Source of the DNA: Macrotis lagotis
Lineage: Eukaryota; Chordata; Mammalia; Peramelemorphia; Peramelidae
Direction: 5' to 3'
NCBI RefSeq assembly: GCF_037893015.1
Contig: NC_133665.1
Coordinates: 40,996,537 to 41,060,536 of the forward strand
Length of the DNA: 64,000 nucleotides
Shown here: positions 44,340 to 62,039 of the stretch, piece after piece
Layout of the letters: each line of letters opens with the position of its first letter
Position numbering within the stretch: position 1 is the first letter of the stretch
Position numbers and translations under genes: made by a program
Notes under the pieces: generated by a model
Told to the model about the DNA's origin: nothing
What the model saw: only the letters and a program-made list of their open reading frames with translations
The model's database searches: none

Positions 44340-45242
44340 TTATTCTGCCAATTTACTTATATATTGGTATAGCTGATCTGTAAAAGCCTCCAATGAAAAT
44401 TTTTCCTTCACTCTGGCTCTTCCTGCTGACCCCATTGTAGCTTTTAAGGAAGGATCTCTGATAAACTTTTCCATTGCTTTAGAAAACTGTAATGGGTCAG
44501 GTTCACATAAAAATCCTGTTACATTATCGACAATAGACTCCAAAGGTCCACCTGAATTCACTGCAATGACAGGGCACTGCATGTACATGGATTCCACAGG
44601 AACGATGCCAAAATGCTCATTGCTTGGTGTATAAAGCACACAAGTACAATTATGGAGAAGAGAGATTTTTTCTGTATCTGAAAAAGACCTCAGGAATGTA
44701 ACATGGTGGTTAAGGTCAAACTGGTTGACTGTATTCTTCAGTTCTCTATAATACTCTACATTTTCCAGGACTCGTTCATCATAACCACCAGCCATTATTA
44801 GATGAGTTTTTTCCCAATCTTGAATATCTAATCTTCTTCGCAGTTCAAGTAATGCTTCTAAAGCTAGAGTTAGATTTTTCTTTCTTTCATATCTGTTGAT
44901 TGAAAGAAAAACAAACTTCTTTTCTTTAGGAATTAAGTTATCGAGAACTGCAGGCACTATACTGTCAAAGGTGTTGACATTCAAAGAAGGGTAGAGGACA
45001 TCTGGGTTTATGTGGGCTAGGGACTTGAAAGTGTTCTTAAAAACATTTGCCGTGAAGGAGCTATTGACTACAATGCAATCTGCCATGCCAGTAGTATATT
45101 CTTCCACCCAATCAATGGGGATTCGGTAGAGTCTTTTGAGAAAAGAATTTCTTTGAGTGAGAAGTAAATCAGGAAAATGGCAGTAAAACAATATCTTCTT
45201 CCGATGTCTGGCCAGTCTAAACACTGGGATACAAGCAGATAC
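44340..45242 (-). CDS. ALG2: ALG2 coding exon 2 (terminal)
   Basis: Codes residues 111-410, beginning [18 protein letters not shown]. The preceding acceptor is TTTAATTAG on the minus strand. It contains the whole C-terminal Rossmann-like domain of the GT-B fold and both E-x7-E glutamates. It is a single long exon, as in the human gene. The stop is TAA at 44342-44340. Confidence 0.96.
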   Translation of the reverse strand, partial: VSACIPVFRLARHRKKILFYCHFPDLLLTQRNSFLKRLYRIPIDWVEEYTTGMADCIVVNSSFTANVFKNTFKSLAHINPDVLYPSLNVNTFDSIVPAVLDNLIPKEKKFVFLSINRYERKKNLTLALEALLELRRRLDIQDWEKTHLIMAGGYDERVLENVEYYRELKNTVNQFDLNHHVTFLRSFSDTEKISLLHNCTCVLYTPSNEHFGIVPVESMYMQCPVIAVNSGGPLESIVDNVTGFLCEPDPLQFSKAMEKFIRDPSLKATMGSAGRARVKEKFSLEAFTDQLYQYISKLAE

Positions 45243-48200
45243 CTAATTAAAGTAAAAATGAAAACTGGTTAAGAAAATTATTTTTATTCATTATTTCAAG
45301 AATTCTTCCTGCTTTGTATTGTGTAAACTTGAGTCCACAAATTCGATGAGGCTTCCTCTAGATCAGGTATGTACCACCCTTGACTCTGTGGGCTACCTGC
45401 TACTCTCAAAATCAATTCACTCAGCATCATTACATCTTATTATGATAATCATGATAATATGGGTCACAATTTAGTCACAAATAAATATAAAATTACATAT
45501 ATATGTATATATACACACACAAACACACACACACACACACACACACACTCTTGACAAGTTTTTGTTGGACAATGCAGTCTAGAGGAGCTAAAAATTTGGA
45601 CATCCATGCTCAAGATTTTTATATCCTCCTTCCTACAGAAAAACTGCATACACAGAATCATAAATTTGGAAGTAGAGTGGATCTTAAAAGTCACTTTGTC
45701 CAAGTTTTTAATTTTTATACAGTAGGAAAGTAAGAGAGGTCAAATAAATTGTAGAGGCAAATTGGGATAGAATGCAAGGTTGTAAAGAATAGTAATAAGA
45801 TTTGGTGACTGATTTCTAAACTCACCTGCAAATTCACAAAAGTAACCTGAAGAATATCTTAGTATTCCTTATCTAATTTCTTATAGCATCAAATATATAT
45901 TGGAAACTTCTAACTAATGTTGGATTTAATTTTTCTATTAAAATAATTCTTACGCCTCTGCAAAATTGCATTGATCCTAATCACCTTCAAATAATGCTGT
46001 TTCCTCATTACTAGACAAAGGATGAGCTTATACCTGAATCAGATCCTCTGATACAGAAACTCAGGGAAAACCAAACAAAAATGTATGGAAAAGAGGAAGA
46101 GAATATAAGAATATATATTGACACTGCATAAAAATTACTTGATAAGTACTATCTAACCCTTTGCCCAGAGCTCAGCACATATAGTAAGTGCTTAATAAAT
46201 GGCTATTGTCTGACTACTTCTGTCCTCTATGCCAGTTAAATTGCTCTCATTTTATATCTTAACTCTCCCATTACAGGATCCCTTTTTTTTCCCCTTCTGG
46301 TTTTTGCAAAGCAATGGGGTTCAGTGACTTATCCAAGGTCACTGCTAGATAATTAGTTGTCTGAGGCAGAATTTGAATGCAGGTCCCTCCTGACTCCAGG
46401 ACCAGTGCTCTATCTACTGTGCCACCAAGCTGCCCCAACAGGATGCTTTTCTAGAAAAATCAGAGTTGTAAAGACAAAATAACCCTAAAAATTTAGTCCT
46501 ATGATCATTTTAGAGATAAAAAACACACCTAAAGAGGTTAAAATCCCAGTTATTGTAATCATTAAAAGATCCACTGAAGGAACCCTGTATGTTCAGACTA
46601 CAGGAAACAAGGAAACCAGATCTATCTTCAAATATTTTGATGGTACTGGGGAAAGTATCATTATATTCAATTTTATTTGAATATTTGGCAAGGTAGTTGG
46701 GAGTTAAATGATCTTCCCAGGGTCACAGTCAAATTTCTGAGGTTGAATTTGAACTTGGATCCTCCTGACTTGAGTAATAAATACTCTATCCACTGTGCTA
46801 CCTATCTGTCCCTGGAAGGTATTATTTTAAACTGAGAGGAAAAGACCATCTAGTCCAATCTCCCTGTCCAGATGAGGAAATGGAGTCCAACCAAGATTAT
46901 GACTTGCCCAAGATCATACATTACTTTAGGGATTCAAACCTGCATCCTCTGAAACCCTTGTAACATATAGAACGTTTGCCTGGGCCCAGAGAGAAGAATC
47001 GAGCACAATAGATGCAAAATAATTCAGTTCAATTTAAAGGAAAAGCATTTAGAACTGTTAGAGCTGTTCAATTATAGAATGAGCTGCCGTAATGGACAAT
47101 CAATGACCTGACATTGGAAGTCTTAAAGCAAAACTTCATAGAAGAAATTCTTGAACAATTAAAGATCTTTATAGAAGAATCTTTTTAGATTCTAAGATCC
47201 TTTAGATTCTAAGAAACAAATTGATTTGACCAGGAATATGTATGTGAGGGTCAAGGTATTTTTATTTGGGCAATAATTTTTAGTTAAAGCTAATTATTTC
47301 TCTTTAGAGTAAATATACTCCCAATAGTTTTGTTATCTAGAGTAAATATACTTCCAATAGTTTTGTTATCTTATGTAGGGTTGTTGGGTTTTTTTTTTGA
47401 CAGAAGATTCTTTTTAAAAGGAGATCAAGATCACAAATTTAAGATGAGTGTCAATCTCTCCTCATTTTTCAGATGGGGAAATCTAGATCCAGAGAGGATT
47501 TAATATTTTGTAAAGACACAATACACAAACATTTATCAGATGCTTTTATGTGCTAGATATTGTGTCTCTCTATGAAAAACAAAAACCAAAAAAACCCAAA
47601 TACATGATCCCAACCTTCAAAGAACCACATCCTTAAGAGAAACAACATGTAAACAACTATGTACATATATGAAACAGAACAAGATTAAAAGTAATCTCAG
47701 GGGCAGCTAGGTGGTGTAGTGGATAAAGCACCAGCCCTGGAGTCATGAGTACTTGGGTTCAAATCCAATCTCAGACACTTAATAATTACCTAGCTGTGTG
47801 GCCTTGGGCAAGCCACTTAACCCCATTGCCTTGCAAAAAAAAAAGCAATCTCAGATTGAAGGCATTTGGGAGGTTGGTGGGATTAGGAGATGGAAGAAAA
47901 TTAGATAGAAGGGAATCACTTTGCTGTAGAAAGGTGGGATTTGAGCTGAGTCTTGATGGAAGCCAAGAAAGTAAGGAGCCAAGAAAGCATGCCATTACTT
48001 GCAATTCATTTGTTTTTACAAAAAATTGCTATTTTTACTATGAAAACTATAGCAGTGAGATGGGAGGCATGACACTTGAAGTTTTCTAGGAGTTTCTACC
48101 TTAGGTAATTTAGTTTTGCTTTTAAAAAAAAAGACATACTGAAGTTCTCTTAGAAAAGAGTTCATTAACCTCCTTTGGTTTCAATTTCCTCATCTGCAAA

Positions 48201-49908
48201 TAGAAGAGGTTGAATTACATGATTCAGGTTGAATGCAAAAGCACTGTAATAAAAGTATATGTCAGGGAGTGGCTAGGTGTTGCAGTGGGCCAGTTCAAGA
48301 GATATAGTTTCTGGGTAATTAATCATTTTATTAATCATTGCTAGGGGTGGCTAGGTGGCATAGTGGATAGAGCACTGGCCCTGGAGTCAGGAGTACCTGA
48401 GTTCAAATCCAGCCTCAGAACTTAATAATTACCTGCCTGTGCGGCCTTGGGCAAGACACTTTAACCTCATTTGCCTTACAAAAAAAAAGTACATGTGAGG
48501 CATACTTCAAGGGAGAAAATTAGAGCCAACTGGCTTTAATTTTAATAAAAACAGTCGACACCCACTGTTTCCAACTTTATTAGTTACTTATTTTGAGGTT
48601 AGAAACCATCTAGCCCAGTTTCCTCCTTTTACATTTGAGGAATCTGAAGAGGAAAGAAAATGACTTCCTCAAAGTCAGTCATCATAATGTGTGGCAAAGT
48701 TGGGGCTTTGGTCTCATCTCTAGTTCAGGTGTTCTTTAAAACATGTAGCCCATCCTGACCCACCTATCCTCAATGAGGTGCCTTCCATAACATCTATATA
48801 ACTCACTGTACAGCAAAGGGAGTGGGATTTGGAAGCCAAGGCTCTGGGTTCAAGTTCAGTCTCCAGACACTTCCTATGTGTGTGAACACAGAAGCCAGCC
48901 AATAAACATAAAGAGTCAATGAACGTTTATTAGAGGTGTTGGGGTACTGCTGCAGTGCTGGGAAGGAAAAAGTTAAAAAAAAAGGTTCCTGTCCTCAAAG
49001 AGCTCGCTGGCATTGTAATGAGGGGGCAAAATGCAAGCAAGGTGCAGAGATGATGTGGGGCAGGACCTGGAGGGCGAGCCGGACACTGCGCAGATGGCAG
49101 GGATGCAAAGACAGGTGGGCAGTCGCTGCCCTCAAGGAGCTCACAGTCTAACGGGGAGACCGTGGGCAAACAACCACACACGAAGGATAAGGCAGTGATG
49201 ATTAAAGGTGAGAAGGCCATCTAATAAAAGAAATAAATATGCATTTATAAGCTCTTTCCAGCCTTAATATGATATGTTAATAATAACATTTGTTATTGAT
49301 CCCAGAGTGGTAACAGCTAATCAATATTACTTAATAATGTTAATTGTGCCAATAATAAGAAGCAGAATGAGAAACATTATTAAAATGATTGGTAATAAGC
49401 AGTATTTGTTGATCCGGGAGCTTAGCATCAACATTAACTGAATGCTCACAGTGCCTCCGGGAGGGGTGTTGCTCTCAGGCTCACTCCCGGGGGGTGGGGA
49501 CACTGAGGCAGGCACCGGCCCGGGTCCCACGGGCCGGGCCCAGGTGGGCTTGGGGGCGGGACTCCACGCCGGCCCTACCTGGTCGCACACGATCACGTCC
49601 ATCTCCTCGCCGCTCAGCAGCAGGATGTAGAGCGCCAGGTAGAGCATGCGCAGGTAGGCGCAGAGCGCGGCGCCGCGGCCGCCCCAGCCCAGGCCGCGCG
49701 GCAGCCAGTCCCCCGCGCAGCGCACCTGCAGCTGGCGGCTCTCCGAGAAGCAGCGGCTCGGGTCGTAGTGCGCGGTCCACACGCGGACGCGGCAGCCGCG
49801 GGACTGCAGGGCCAGCGCCGCGTCCAGCACCAACCGCTCCGCGCCGCCCACGCCCAAGTCCGGGTGCACGAACAGGACCGAGGGAGCGCGCGCCGCCCGG
49901 GGCTGCAT
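44340..49908 (-). CDS. ALG2: ALG2, alpha-1,3/1,6-mannosyltransferase (two coding exons)
   Basis: Encodes a 410-aa enzyme (human is 416) that transfers the second (alpha-1,3) and third (alpha-1,6) mannose from GDP-mannose to the dolichol-linked N-glycan precursor on the cytosolic face of the ER. Exons 49908-49579 (110 codons) and 45242-44340 (300 codons plus TAA) join in phase at CAG|GTA. The intron begins GTAGGG and ends TTAG. Visible features: N-terminal [17 protein letters not shown] (residues 11-27), a hydrophobic segment around 86-99 for membrane association, [19 protein letters not shown] (222-240) with the donor-binding basic residues, and the GT4 family E-x7-E motif (E319, E327) in [10 protein letters not shown]. 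No damage seen, so it should be functional. It lies head to head with SEC61B. I chose the ATG at 49906-49908 because the family match begins just after it and its context is good (GCCGCC before ATG). Confidence 0.96.
45512..45548. repeat. (CA)n microsatellite
   Basis: About 18 CA units with one 'aa' break, next to a short TATA-rich run. Likely polymorphic. Confidence 0.9.
46283..46436 (-). repeat. tRNA-derived SINE
   Basis: Reversed copy with 'caatggggttcagtgactta' and 'ctgtgccaccaagctgcccc'. Flanks TTACAGGATCC and CAACAGGATGC are a likely, slightly diverged target duplication. Confidence 0.8.
46670..46815 (-). repeat. tRNA-derived SINE, diverged
   Basis: 'gatcttcccagggtcacagt', 'aatttgaacttggatcctcc' and 'ccactgtgctacctatctgt'. 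Older than its neighbours. Confidence 0.7.
46830..46985 (-). repeat. MIR-type SINE relic
   Basis: 'gtccagatgaggaaatggag', 'gacttgcccaagatcataca' and 'gattcaaacctgcatcctct'. Confidence 0.55.
47030..47215 (+). repeat. CR1/L3 LINE 3'-end relic
   Basis: 'gaactgttagagctgttcaa', 'agaatgagctgccgtaatgg' and 'ggaagtcttaaagcaaaact' match the usual tail of CR1/L3 elements. Confidence 0.55.
47305..47370. repeat. 33-bp tandem duplication
   Basis: Units 47305-47337 and 47338-47370 differ at one base (c/t). Each begins 'tagagtaaatatact' and ends 'gttttgttatc'. A recent local duplication in the ALG2 intron. Confidence 0.95.
47520..47686 (+). repeat. L2-like relic
   Basis: 'tgctagatattgtgtctctc' and 'cccaaccttcaaagaaccac' recall the L2 terminal segment. 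Confidence 0.45.
47701..47840 (+). repeat. tRNA-derived SINE, young
   Basis: Target duplications AAAAGTAATCTCAG (47687-47700) and AAAAGCAATCTCAG (47841-47854). Near consensus. Confidence 0.95.
48262..48490 (+). repeat. SINE head plus a complete SINE
   Basis: A broken SINE head ('ggctaggtgttgcagtgggc', 48267-48287) is followed 60 bp on by a full copy (48343-48490). Flanks 'aaagtatatgtcagg' and 'aaagtacatgtgagg' enclose both, which suggests a single original insertion later rearranged or hit again. Confidence 0.7.
48905..49215 (+). repeat. L2-like 3'-end relics, two in a row
   Basis: The phrase pair 'ctgtcctcaaagagctcgct' and 'gctgccctcaaggagctcac' appears twice about 120 bp apart, each with the L2-style 'agtctaacggggagac' type of follow-on. 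Older than the SINEs. Confidence 0.45.
49579..49908 (-). CDS. ALG2: ALG2 coding exon 1
   Basis: Codes residues 1-110 ([17 protein letters not shown] up to the segment with VIVCDQ). The donor GTAGGG begins at 49578. The frame stays open upstream to 50238 with in-frame ATG codons at 50082-50080 and 50238-50236. These are judged less likely starts because the family's conserved N-terminus begins close to 49908, and transcription probably starts nearer. Confidence 0.93.
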
Positions 49909-50411
49909 GGCGGCCGGGACCGCGGGCTTCGCGCTTGCGCAGACCGCCCCTGGAGGAAGCCTGCTCCGAGACCGGGTCCCGGCGATCGCGGCGGCGCAGA
50001 CTCGAGGGCGAGCCCCGCCCCCTTCCCGGCCCCACCCCTCCCCGCCCCGGCCGGGCTGCTGTCTGCGTGGCGTTGGCTCCATTTCTCCGGCCCCACTCTG
50101 CCTTACGAATGACTCCTCCCCCTCCCGGGGGCTTGAATGAATTTGGACACGTTTGCTAAAAGTTGAGAGTGTCTCCGATATTGCCTGAAGGCTTCCTGCG
50201 TGGTTTTGTATGCCTCTTTTTTTTTCAGCGCGTGACATTCACTTTCATCTACTTTTTCTTGTTCAGAAACGGAGAACAGATACGAGGCTGCTACAACTTT
50301 TTTTACCTCTTTTGAGATTCTTTCCATTTTAGAGCAGGCACTTGGTCGGGCACCACAGGAAGCTGGTGTCCCTCCGCCCCTCCCCTCCATCCCTAGAAGC
50401 CCCCGGCGTAG

Positions 50412-56466
<6,055 letters not shown>

Positions 56467-56740
56467 ATTCAACTGCATCCATCTTTCTGTCAGCAGTTTC
56501 TGGACCAAAAGCATGGTGGACTTTGTGTGCATGGAGAGAGATCTTTTGAAAGCTTACTGTTTTATAAGGAACTTAGAAAAAATACAAGTTGATTTTTCAA
56601 GATCTTTTTTAATTTGTCTATAATTAACTTTTAAAATTCCTTTATATATCATGTCTGTTTTCTGAAGCCCACCTGTCATAGGTGACATCTTCCTAAAGAT
56701 TTACAGGTTAGGCATAATAAAATGGCAAGTACAAATGAAA
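56467..56740 (+). other. SEC61B: SEC61B 3'UTR with polyadenylation signal
   Basis: AATAAA at 56716-56721 lies about 250 bp past the stop, followed by 'tgctgtctcatg'. A short 3'UTR fits the short human transcript. Confidence 0.7.
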
Positions 56741-57769
56741 ATTTTATGCTGTCTCATGATTTCTCCTCCCAAATACAGCACTGTATCATTTATTGTATAT
56801 CACTTCATATGTTGCAAATTATTTGAAAATACATTTGTGTATCTCAGCCAGATAATTGTACAGGAAAATTTTGTTAAATTGAATTGAGACTTTCTGTGGA
56901 ACGTTGAAAGTTTCTAATGTGCCTCCATAAACTCACTTGAATATAAAATTGATTGTGCTAACCTTTTCATATGATTTTCCAAAGCAGAGAAAATATAGTT
57001 TAGAGATCATTAATTTCATATCAATGTTTTTTTACTTGGTTATTGTTACTAAGGAGACCAATAATACTGTGTTGAGGTACATAACCTGGGCTCCTAAACT
57101 TTTCCACTTTCTACTTGGTAGCATTTTGGGAGGGAGGAGGAAGGTATTTACTAAATGGTAAGAAGATTATGACCTCTTCTGAATCCAGCCTGTTTTTTTT
57201 TCCCTATTTTTTTCCTTTGCTCTATTTTATAGACTTAATGATGTTAAATGTTGGTATATGGAGTAACTTATGTTTACATAATACAAACCATTGTTTTTTG
57301 TTAAAGTACAAATTAGTCTCTTACAAGTCTTCTTTCCCTAAAATTAAAAAAAAATATTTGAATACTATTTATGCTTAGCAAATAACTATAAATGTAATGT
57401 TGCTTATCAAGTGTAATGTAAACTTTTTGAGTTGAGTATTACATACCAGACCAGTCTCACTAAGGCCAGGCCAGTCATTCAAGTTTGAGATTGAAATGAA
57501 ATGAGACACTTGTGGACAGACCATCTAATATGAAATAAAAGGAGGTTTGTTTTGCTATAGCATAGAAAGGATATTCACAAAGGATACAATAGTGATGCAG
57601 TTGAGTGTAGTGCTGCTGCATCTGTCTTTGCTGAGGTGGTAGAGAAGCAGGTATTGACTCTGAGGAGTCTCTGATTCCTCCAGTGCTGACTATTAGGCAA
57701 CCAGGAAGATACATCAGTGTTTAAGTCTCAAATGTAATTTCATTGACTTGCCCAGAGAATCAAATATAA
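56741..57769. other. Downstream intergenic, no feature recognised
   Basis: AT-rich unique sequence. Open frames at 56937-57161, 57115-57378 and 57475-57714 show no domain. Confidence 0.4.
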
Positions 57770-58195
57770 ACTCTTTGGCATTTAAATTCTTCCACAATTT
57801 TGTTCCTTCCTATCTTTCCAGCCTTTACACATTATTCCTCTTTCCACACTTGATCATTCAGATATAATGGCTATCTTACTATTCCTTAGTACATGACACT
57901 TTATCCTTTTGACTCATGTCTTTTTCTTCACCTGCTCCTCTTAGAATCCCCATTTTTCTTTCATAACTCTGCTCTAGTGCTATTTTAAACATGAAACCTT
58001 TCCTGTTTCCCATCTTCCTGATCTTGTCATCATTTTCTATGTGTTTGTATACAGATATGATGTGTCTGCTATTAGAGCATAAGCCTCTCCAGGGCATTGT
58101 TGTTATACTTTTATCTTTGTATTCTCAGTATTTAGCCTAATGCTTTCTAGATAGTAAGCACTTTATAAATGCTTTTAGAATGATGGATTTATTTT
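57770..58195 (+). repeat. L2 LINE 3'-end relic
   Basis: The longest L2 tail in the window: 'attcttccacaattttgttc', 'ttcacctgctcctcttagaa', 'agcataagcctctccagggc' and 'gtaagcactttataaatgct' in order. The minus frame 57879-58097 is a shadow. Confidence 0.65.
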
Positions 58196-59369
58196 GGAGA
58201 AAAACTATGCTAGCCTCTATATGACAATACCTAAGTAGGTATTACTCCTATAATTACTATATACTATTGTCTAGAGCATCTTTTTGCCCAGCAAGTTTTT
58301 TTTATTACATGACAAGATTTTTCAAACTCCCTTATATTACCCATCTTCAGAAACAATGTCTTTAGAAAAGCAGTGTAAAAGGTACAAAACTTATGAGGTG
58401 TTGGATTTGTTTTTAAAATCCAAGCACATTGCTCTTGAATTCCTCTATTGAGAGAAAAAAGAGATACATTTAGGTTTAGATTACTGTTGAAGACTCTCCC
58501 AATGCCAAGATGGCAAACAACTAAAAACAGCCTCAGACTTGATCTGGAAGCAACTTACCAGTTAGAGAGGACAGGTCTGACCAGAGTATGAGTAGGGTAG
58601 TCAACTTCATAGCAGAGAGCCTGCAACAGTCCACTAGTGAGGCCCCTCTATCTTGCAAACCAGCAGCTCCCTAGGCAAGAGAGCATCACAGCAAGGTCCC
58701 ACTCTAGTGACCTACACCCAGCATAGGCCACCAGCCAGATCTTGATCTCATTACTGACCAGTAATTAAGCCCTACTCCAGGGCCTACCAACAAAGAGGCT
58801 ATCTACAGAGCAAACTAGCAGTAGGGCCACACTCTTGGGGCAGATCAGTAGCTAAACTTTATACCTAGGGGAGGCCAACAGAGGGAGACTACCTGCCTCA
58901 GTTCAAGCCAGAAGGGAAACTACACTCCAGTGAAAGCAAGTAGCTAAGCCCTTGAAGCCCAAAGAAAAACAGACACAAGACCCTGAGTCCCAGCACAAAA
59001 AGTTTGGGAAAGTCTAGAACCAGAGTCCAACTTACATAAAAGCACTAAGTCACAAAAAGGATAGAGAAAAAAACAAAAACTTGTTGGTGATAGGATAAAG
59101 GCATAAACTTAGAAGAGGATAATCATGTCAAAATGGCTACATATGAAACCTCAAAGTAAAAATGTAATTAGATCTCTGTCCCTAAAAGAATTCCTGGAGG
59201 AGCTTAAAAAGAATTGTAAAAGCAAATTTTAAGAAGAAAAAGAGTTGGAAAAATAAATGAAAGTAAGAAGAGATAATCATGAAAAAAGCATCAATAGCTT
59301 GGGAAAGATATAAAAGTTTTTTAAGGAAAATAACTCCCTAAAAAATAGAGTTGGTCAGGGCAAAAATAA

Positions 59370-59490
59370 ATGATGAAGTAGATAAAGCACTGTTCTGGAA
59401 TCAGGAGGACTTAAGTTCAAATTCAGATAGTTATTGGCTGTGTGACCCTAGGCAAGTCACTTATCTTCAATTGCCCCCAAACAAAGGTGA
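59370..59490 (+). repeat. tRNA-derived SINE, diverged
   Basis: 'gtagataaagcactgttctg', 'gtgtgaccctaggcaagtca' and 'cttcaattgcccccaaacaa'. Belongs to an older SINE subset. Inserted in L1 ORF1. Confidence 0.7.
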
Positions 59491-60264
59491 TGTGATGACA
59501 CTAAAAGAAAAAGAGGTGAAGAGAAAGATTGTACTGGAAGAAGAGAAAAGGGTGAGGTGGATTGGTGGTAACAAGAAAACAATTTGCCAAGTGGAAAAGG
59601 AAGTACAAAAACTGAGGAAAATAATTACTTATAAATTAGAATTGAGTTAGTGGAAGCTATTGGTTAAAAGACATCAAGATCCAAAAAAACAAAAAAGTAA
59701 AATATGAAATCTCTTAATGGAGAAACAACTGGCCTAAAAAATAGATTGAGCAGAGGTAACATAATAGCCTAAACAAAAATGTGAACGGGATGAATTTACC
59801 CATAAAATGGAAGTGCATGGATTGAAAACCAGAATCCTATAATGTGTTTACAAGAAACATTTGAAGCAGAGAGAGATACACATAGAGTAAAGGTGAGGGG
59901 ATGAAGCAGAATGTATTATTCAGCTGAATTGGAGAAAGCAGCATGGGTGGCAATCAGACAAAGCAAAAGTGGATCTAAATAAAAGAGATATGGAAGAAAA
60001 TTATATCTTTCTAAAAGGTACCACGAGCAATGAATTCATATCAGGACTAGACATATGTATCAAGTGGTATAGCTTCTAAATTTTTGAAGAAGTTGAATGA
60101 ATTACAGGAGGAAATAGATTAGTGGGGAACCTCAGCTTTCTCCTCTCGGAACTTGATAAATCTAACCAAATATAAATAAGTTGGAGAGGTAAATTAAATT
60201 CTATAAAAGTTACATAGGATAAATCTCAGGAAAAAAATTGAATGGGAATAGAAAGGAATGTTGC

Positions 60265-60400
60265 TGTTGTTACCTGGGATGCTGAGAGGCTTGCCAAGGG
60301 TCATATAGCCAATCTAGGTCAGTGGCTTGATCTCCAAATGTCATTCTAGATCCAGGTCTATTCATTGGACCACACTGGGTTCTATTCTCACACGGCCACC
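60265..60400 (-). repeat. SINE relic (MIR/CORE type)
   Basis: 'gaggcttgccaagggtcata' and 'ctagatccaggtctattcat' suggest a reversed old SINE. Weak. Confidence 0.4.
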
Positions 60401-60412
60401 ATGTCCTTCATT

Positions 60413-60573
60413 TTTTTTTTTTTTTTTAAGGTTTTTGCAAGGCAAATGGGGTTAAGTGGCTTGCCCAAGGCCACACAGCTAGGTAATTATTAAGTGTTTG
60501 AGACCAGATTTGAACCCAGGTACTCCTGAGACACCAGGGCTGGTGCTTTATCCACTACACCACCTAGCCACCC
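60413..60573 (-). repeat. tRNA-derived SINE inside the composite SINE
   Basis: Duplications TGTCCTTCATT at 60402-60412 and 60574-60584 are perfect. T-run at 60410-60427 marks the tail. Confidence 0.92.
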
Positions 60574-60862
60574 TGTCCTTCATTCTTGAAGAAGGCCATG
60601 ATGATCCTCAGGGAGGTGCTGTTGAATCTGAGTGAGGGATTGTTGTGCTAAATCACCAGCCTCATTTTCTCCTCTGGAGTCATCTGGATTCAATGACCAA
60701 ATATGAATCAAGATGGTTGTGTATGGCCCTGGATTCAAGGCCATCAGGGTTAACTAACTTGCCCAAAGTCAAATATGTGTCAAGTGTCTGAGGCTAGATT
60801 TGAATTAAGGCCCTTATCACTCCAGAGCTATTGCTATCCACTGCACCACCTTGGTGCCCAAA
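60574..60862 (-). repeat. Composite marsupial SINE (long type), most complete
   Basis: Runs 'ccttcattcttgaagaaggc', 'aatctgagtgagggattgtt', 'cctcattttctcctctggag', 'gattcaatgaccaaatatga', 'gccatcagggttaactaact' and 'ccactgcaccaccttggtgc'. The tRNA-like head is on the right, so it points left. It defines the family for the partial copies elsewhere. Confidence 0.8.
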
Positions 60863-61084
60863 ATATAAAATATGAAAATGTAAAAAAAAATGAATTATCT
60901 TTTTCTCAATATACATTGCACTTACACAAAAACAAACCATGTATTAGGATATTAAAAACCTCATTACCAAATGCAGAAAAGTAGAACTAGTGAATGCATC
61001 CTTTCCAGATCATAATGCAATAAAAATTACTTTCAATAATGGTCAATGGAGAGACTAAAATTTAATTGGAAATTAATCTTAATT

Positions 61085-61221
61085 CTTTTATTTATTTTTT
61101 TTTGCAAGGCAATAGGGTTAAGTGGCTTGCCCAAGGCCATTAGTGTCTGAGGCCAGATTTGAACTCAGGTACTCCTGACTCCAGGGTGGGTGCTCTATCC
61201 ACTGCTGTACCTAGCCACCCC
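61085..61221 (-). repeat. tRNA-derived SINE inside the old L1
   Basis: Perfect duplications AATTAATCTTAATT at 61071-61084 and 61222-61235. A small internal deletion removes part of the 'cacagctaggtaatta' segment. Confidence 0.95.
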
Positions 61222-62039
61222 AATTAATCTTAATTTAAAAAAAAGTGAGTTAAAGAACAATTCATGGAAACAATAATGTCATTAAAATGACGATTGATAA
61301 TAACCAAAATTTATGGGATGTAGTCAAACCAGTTCCTAGGGGAAAAATTACATCTCTTAATTGCTTCTGTCAAAAAAATAGCGAAAAAGCAGATCAATGA
61401 AGTGGGCACAAAATTAAAAAAAAAAACTAGTAAAAAACAAATTAAAAATCACCAAACACCAATCTGGAAGATCAGAGAGATTAATAAAATAAAGAAAACC
61501 ATTGAACTAATAAAACTAGAAGCTGGTTTTATGAAAAAACAACAATGAGATAGATAAACTACTGGTTAATTTGATATAAAAAAGAATACCAGATTAACAG
61601 TATCAAAAATGATAGGGGTGAATTTATCCTCAGTGAAGAGGAAATTAGGAAATTGTTAAAAATTATTTTGACCAATTATATGCCAAGAAATTTGAGAATC
61701 TAAATGAAATGGCTGTGATTATCAACAAAACTTCAAATAACCCAGTTTAACAAAAGAAGAAATAAAATGAACCCATTTTTTTAAAGTTGAATAAGCCATC
61801 AATGGACTTCCAAACAAAAGATCCCTAGAACCAGATGGATTCACAAATGAATTCTATCAGACATTTAAATAATAAATCTGATAATATAAAAACTATTTGA
61901 AAAAATGGGCAAAGAAGGAAATTCTTTTTACAACATAGTGCTAATACCTAAACCAGGAAGGTCCAAAATGGAGAAAAAAGATTATAGACTAATTTCCTTA
62001 ATGCAAAAATTTTAAATAAAATACTAGCAAAGAGATTAT

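Larger units (their letters stand above)
45243..49578 (-). other. ALG2: ALG2 intron (4.3 kb)
   Basis: GT-AG intron filled with SINEs (46283, 46670, 47701, 48343), a MIR, a CR1/L3 tail, L2-like pieces, a CA repeat and a 33-bp duplication, each listed separately. The stretch 45550-46260 shows no feature. Confidence 0.9.
58480..62038 (+). mobile_element. Old near-full-length L1, broken
   Basis: 5' opening 'gactctcccaatgccaagat' at 58492. A 5'UTR with GC-richer phrases runs to about 59050. ORF1 relics lie at about 59150-59750 (coiled-coil wording). ORF2 relics: endonuclease at 59820-60230 (a YLQETF-like phrase near 59845, then FLKGT at 60010), further ORF2 at 60880-61700, and the reverse transcriptase entrance at 61790-62030 (wording for [10 protein letters not shown] then a YRLISLM-like block). 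Three SINEs and a HAL1/L1 5' end interrupt it. Frames are lost throughout, so it is older than the inner L1 at 14852. Confidence 0.7.

Noticed and set aside
48930-49220. 96-codon minus-strand frame with a hydrophobic N-terminus
   Set aside because: It overlaps L2-like relic sequence in the ALG2 intron, lacks splice context and resembles no family I know.
49481-50159. Long open frames on both strands over the CpG island (184, 160, 221, 114 and 77 codons)
   Set aside because: They overlap ALG2 exon 1 and its upstream region in other frames. GC-rich DNA has few stops, and the translations are Arg/Ala/Pro/Gly-rich without domains.
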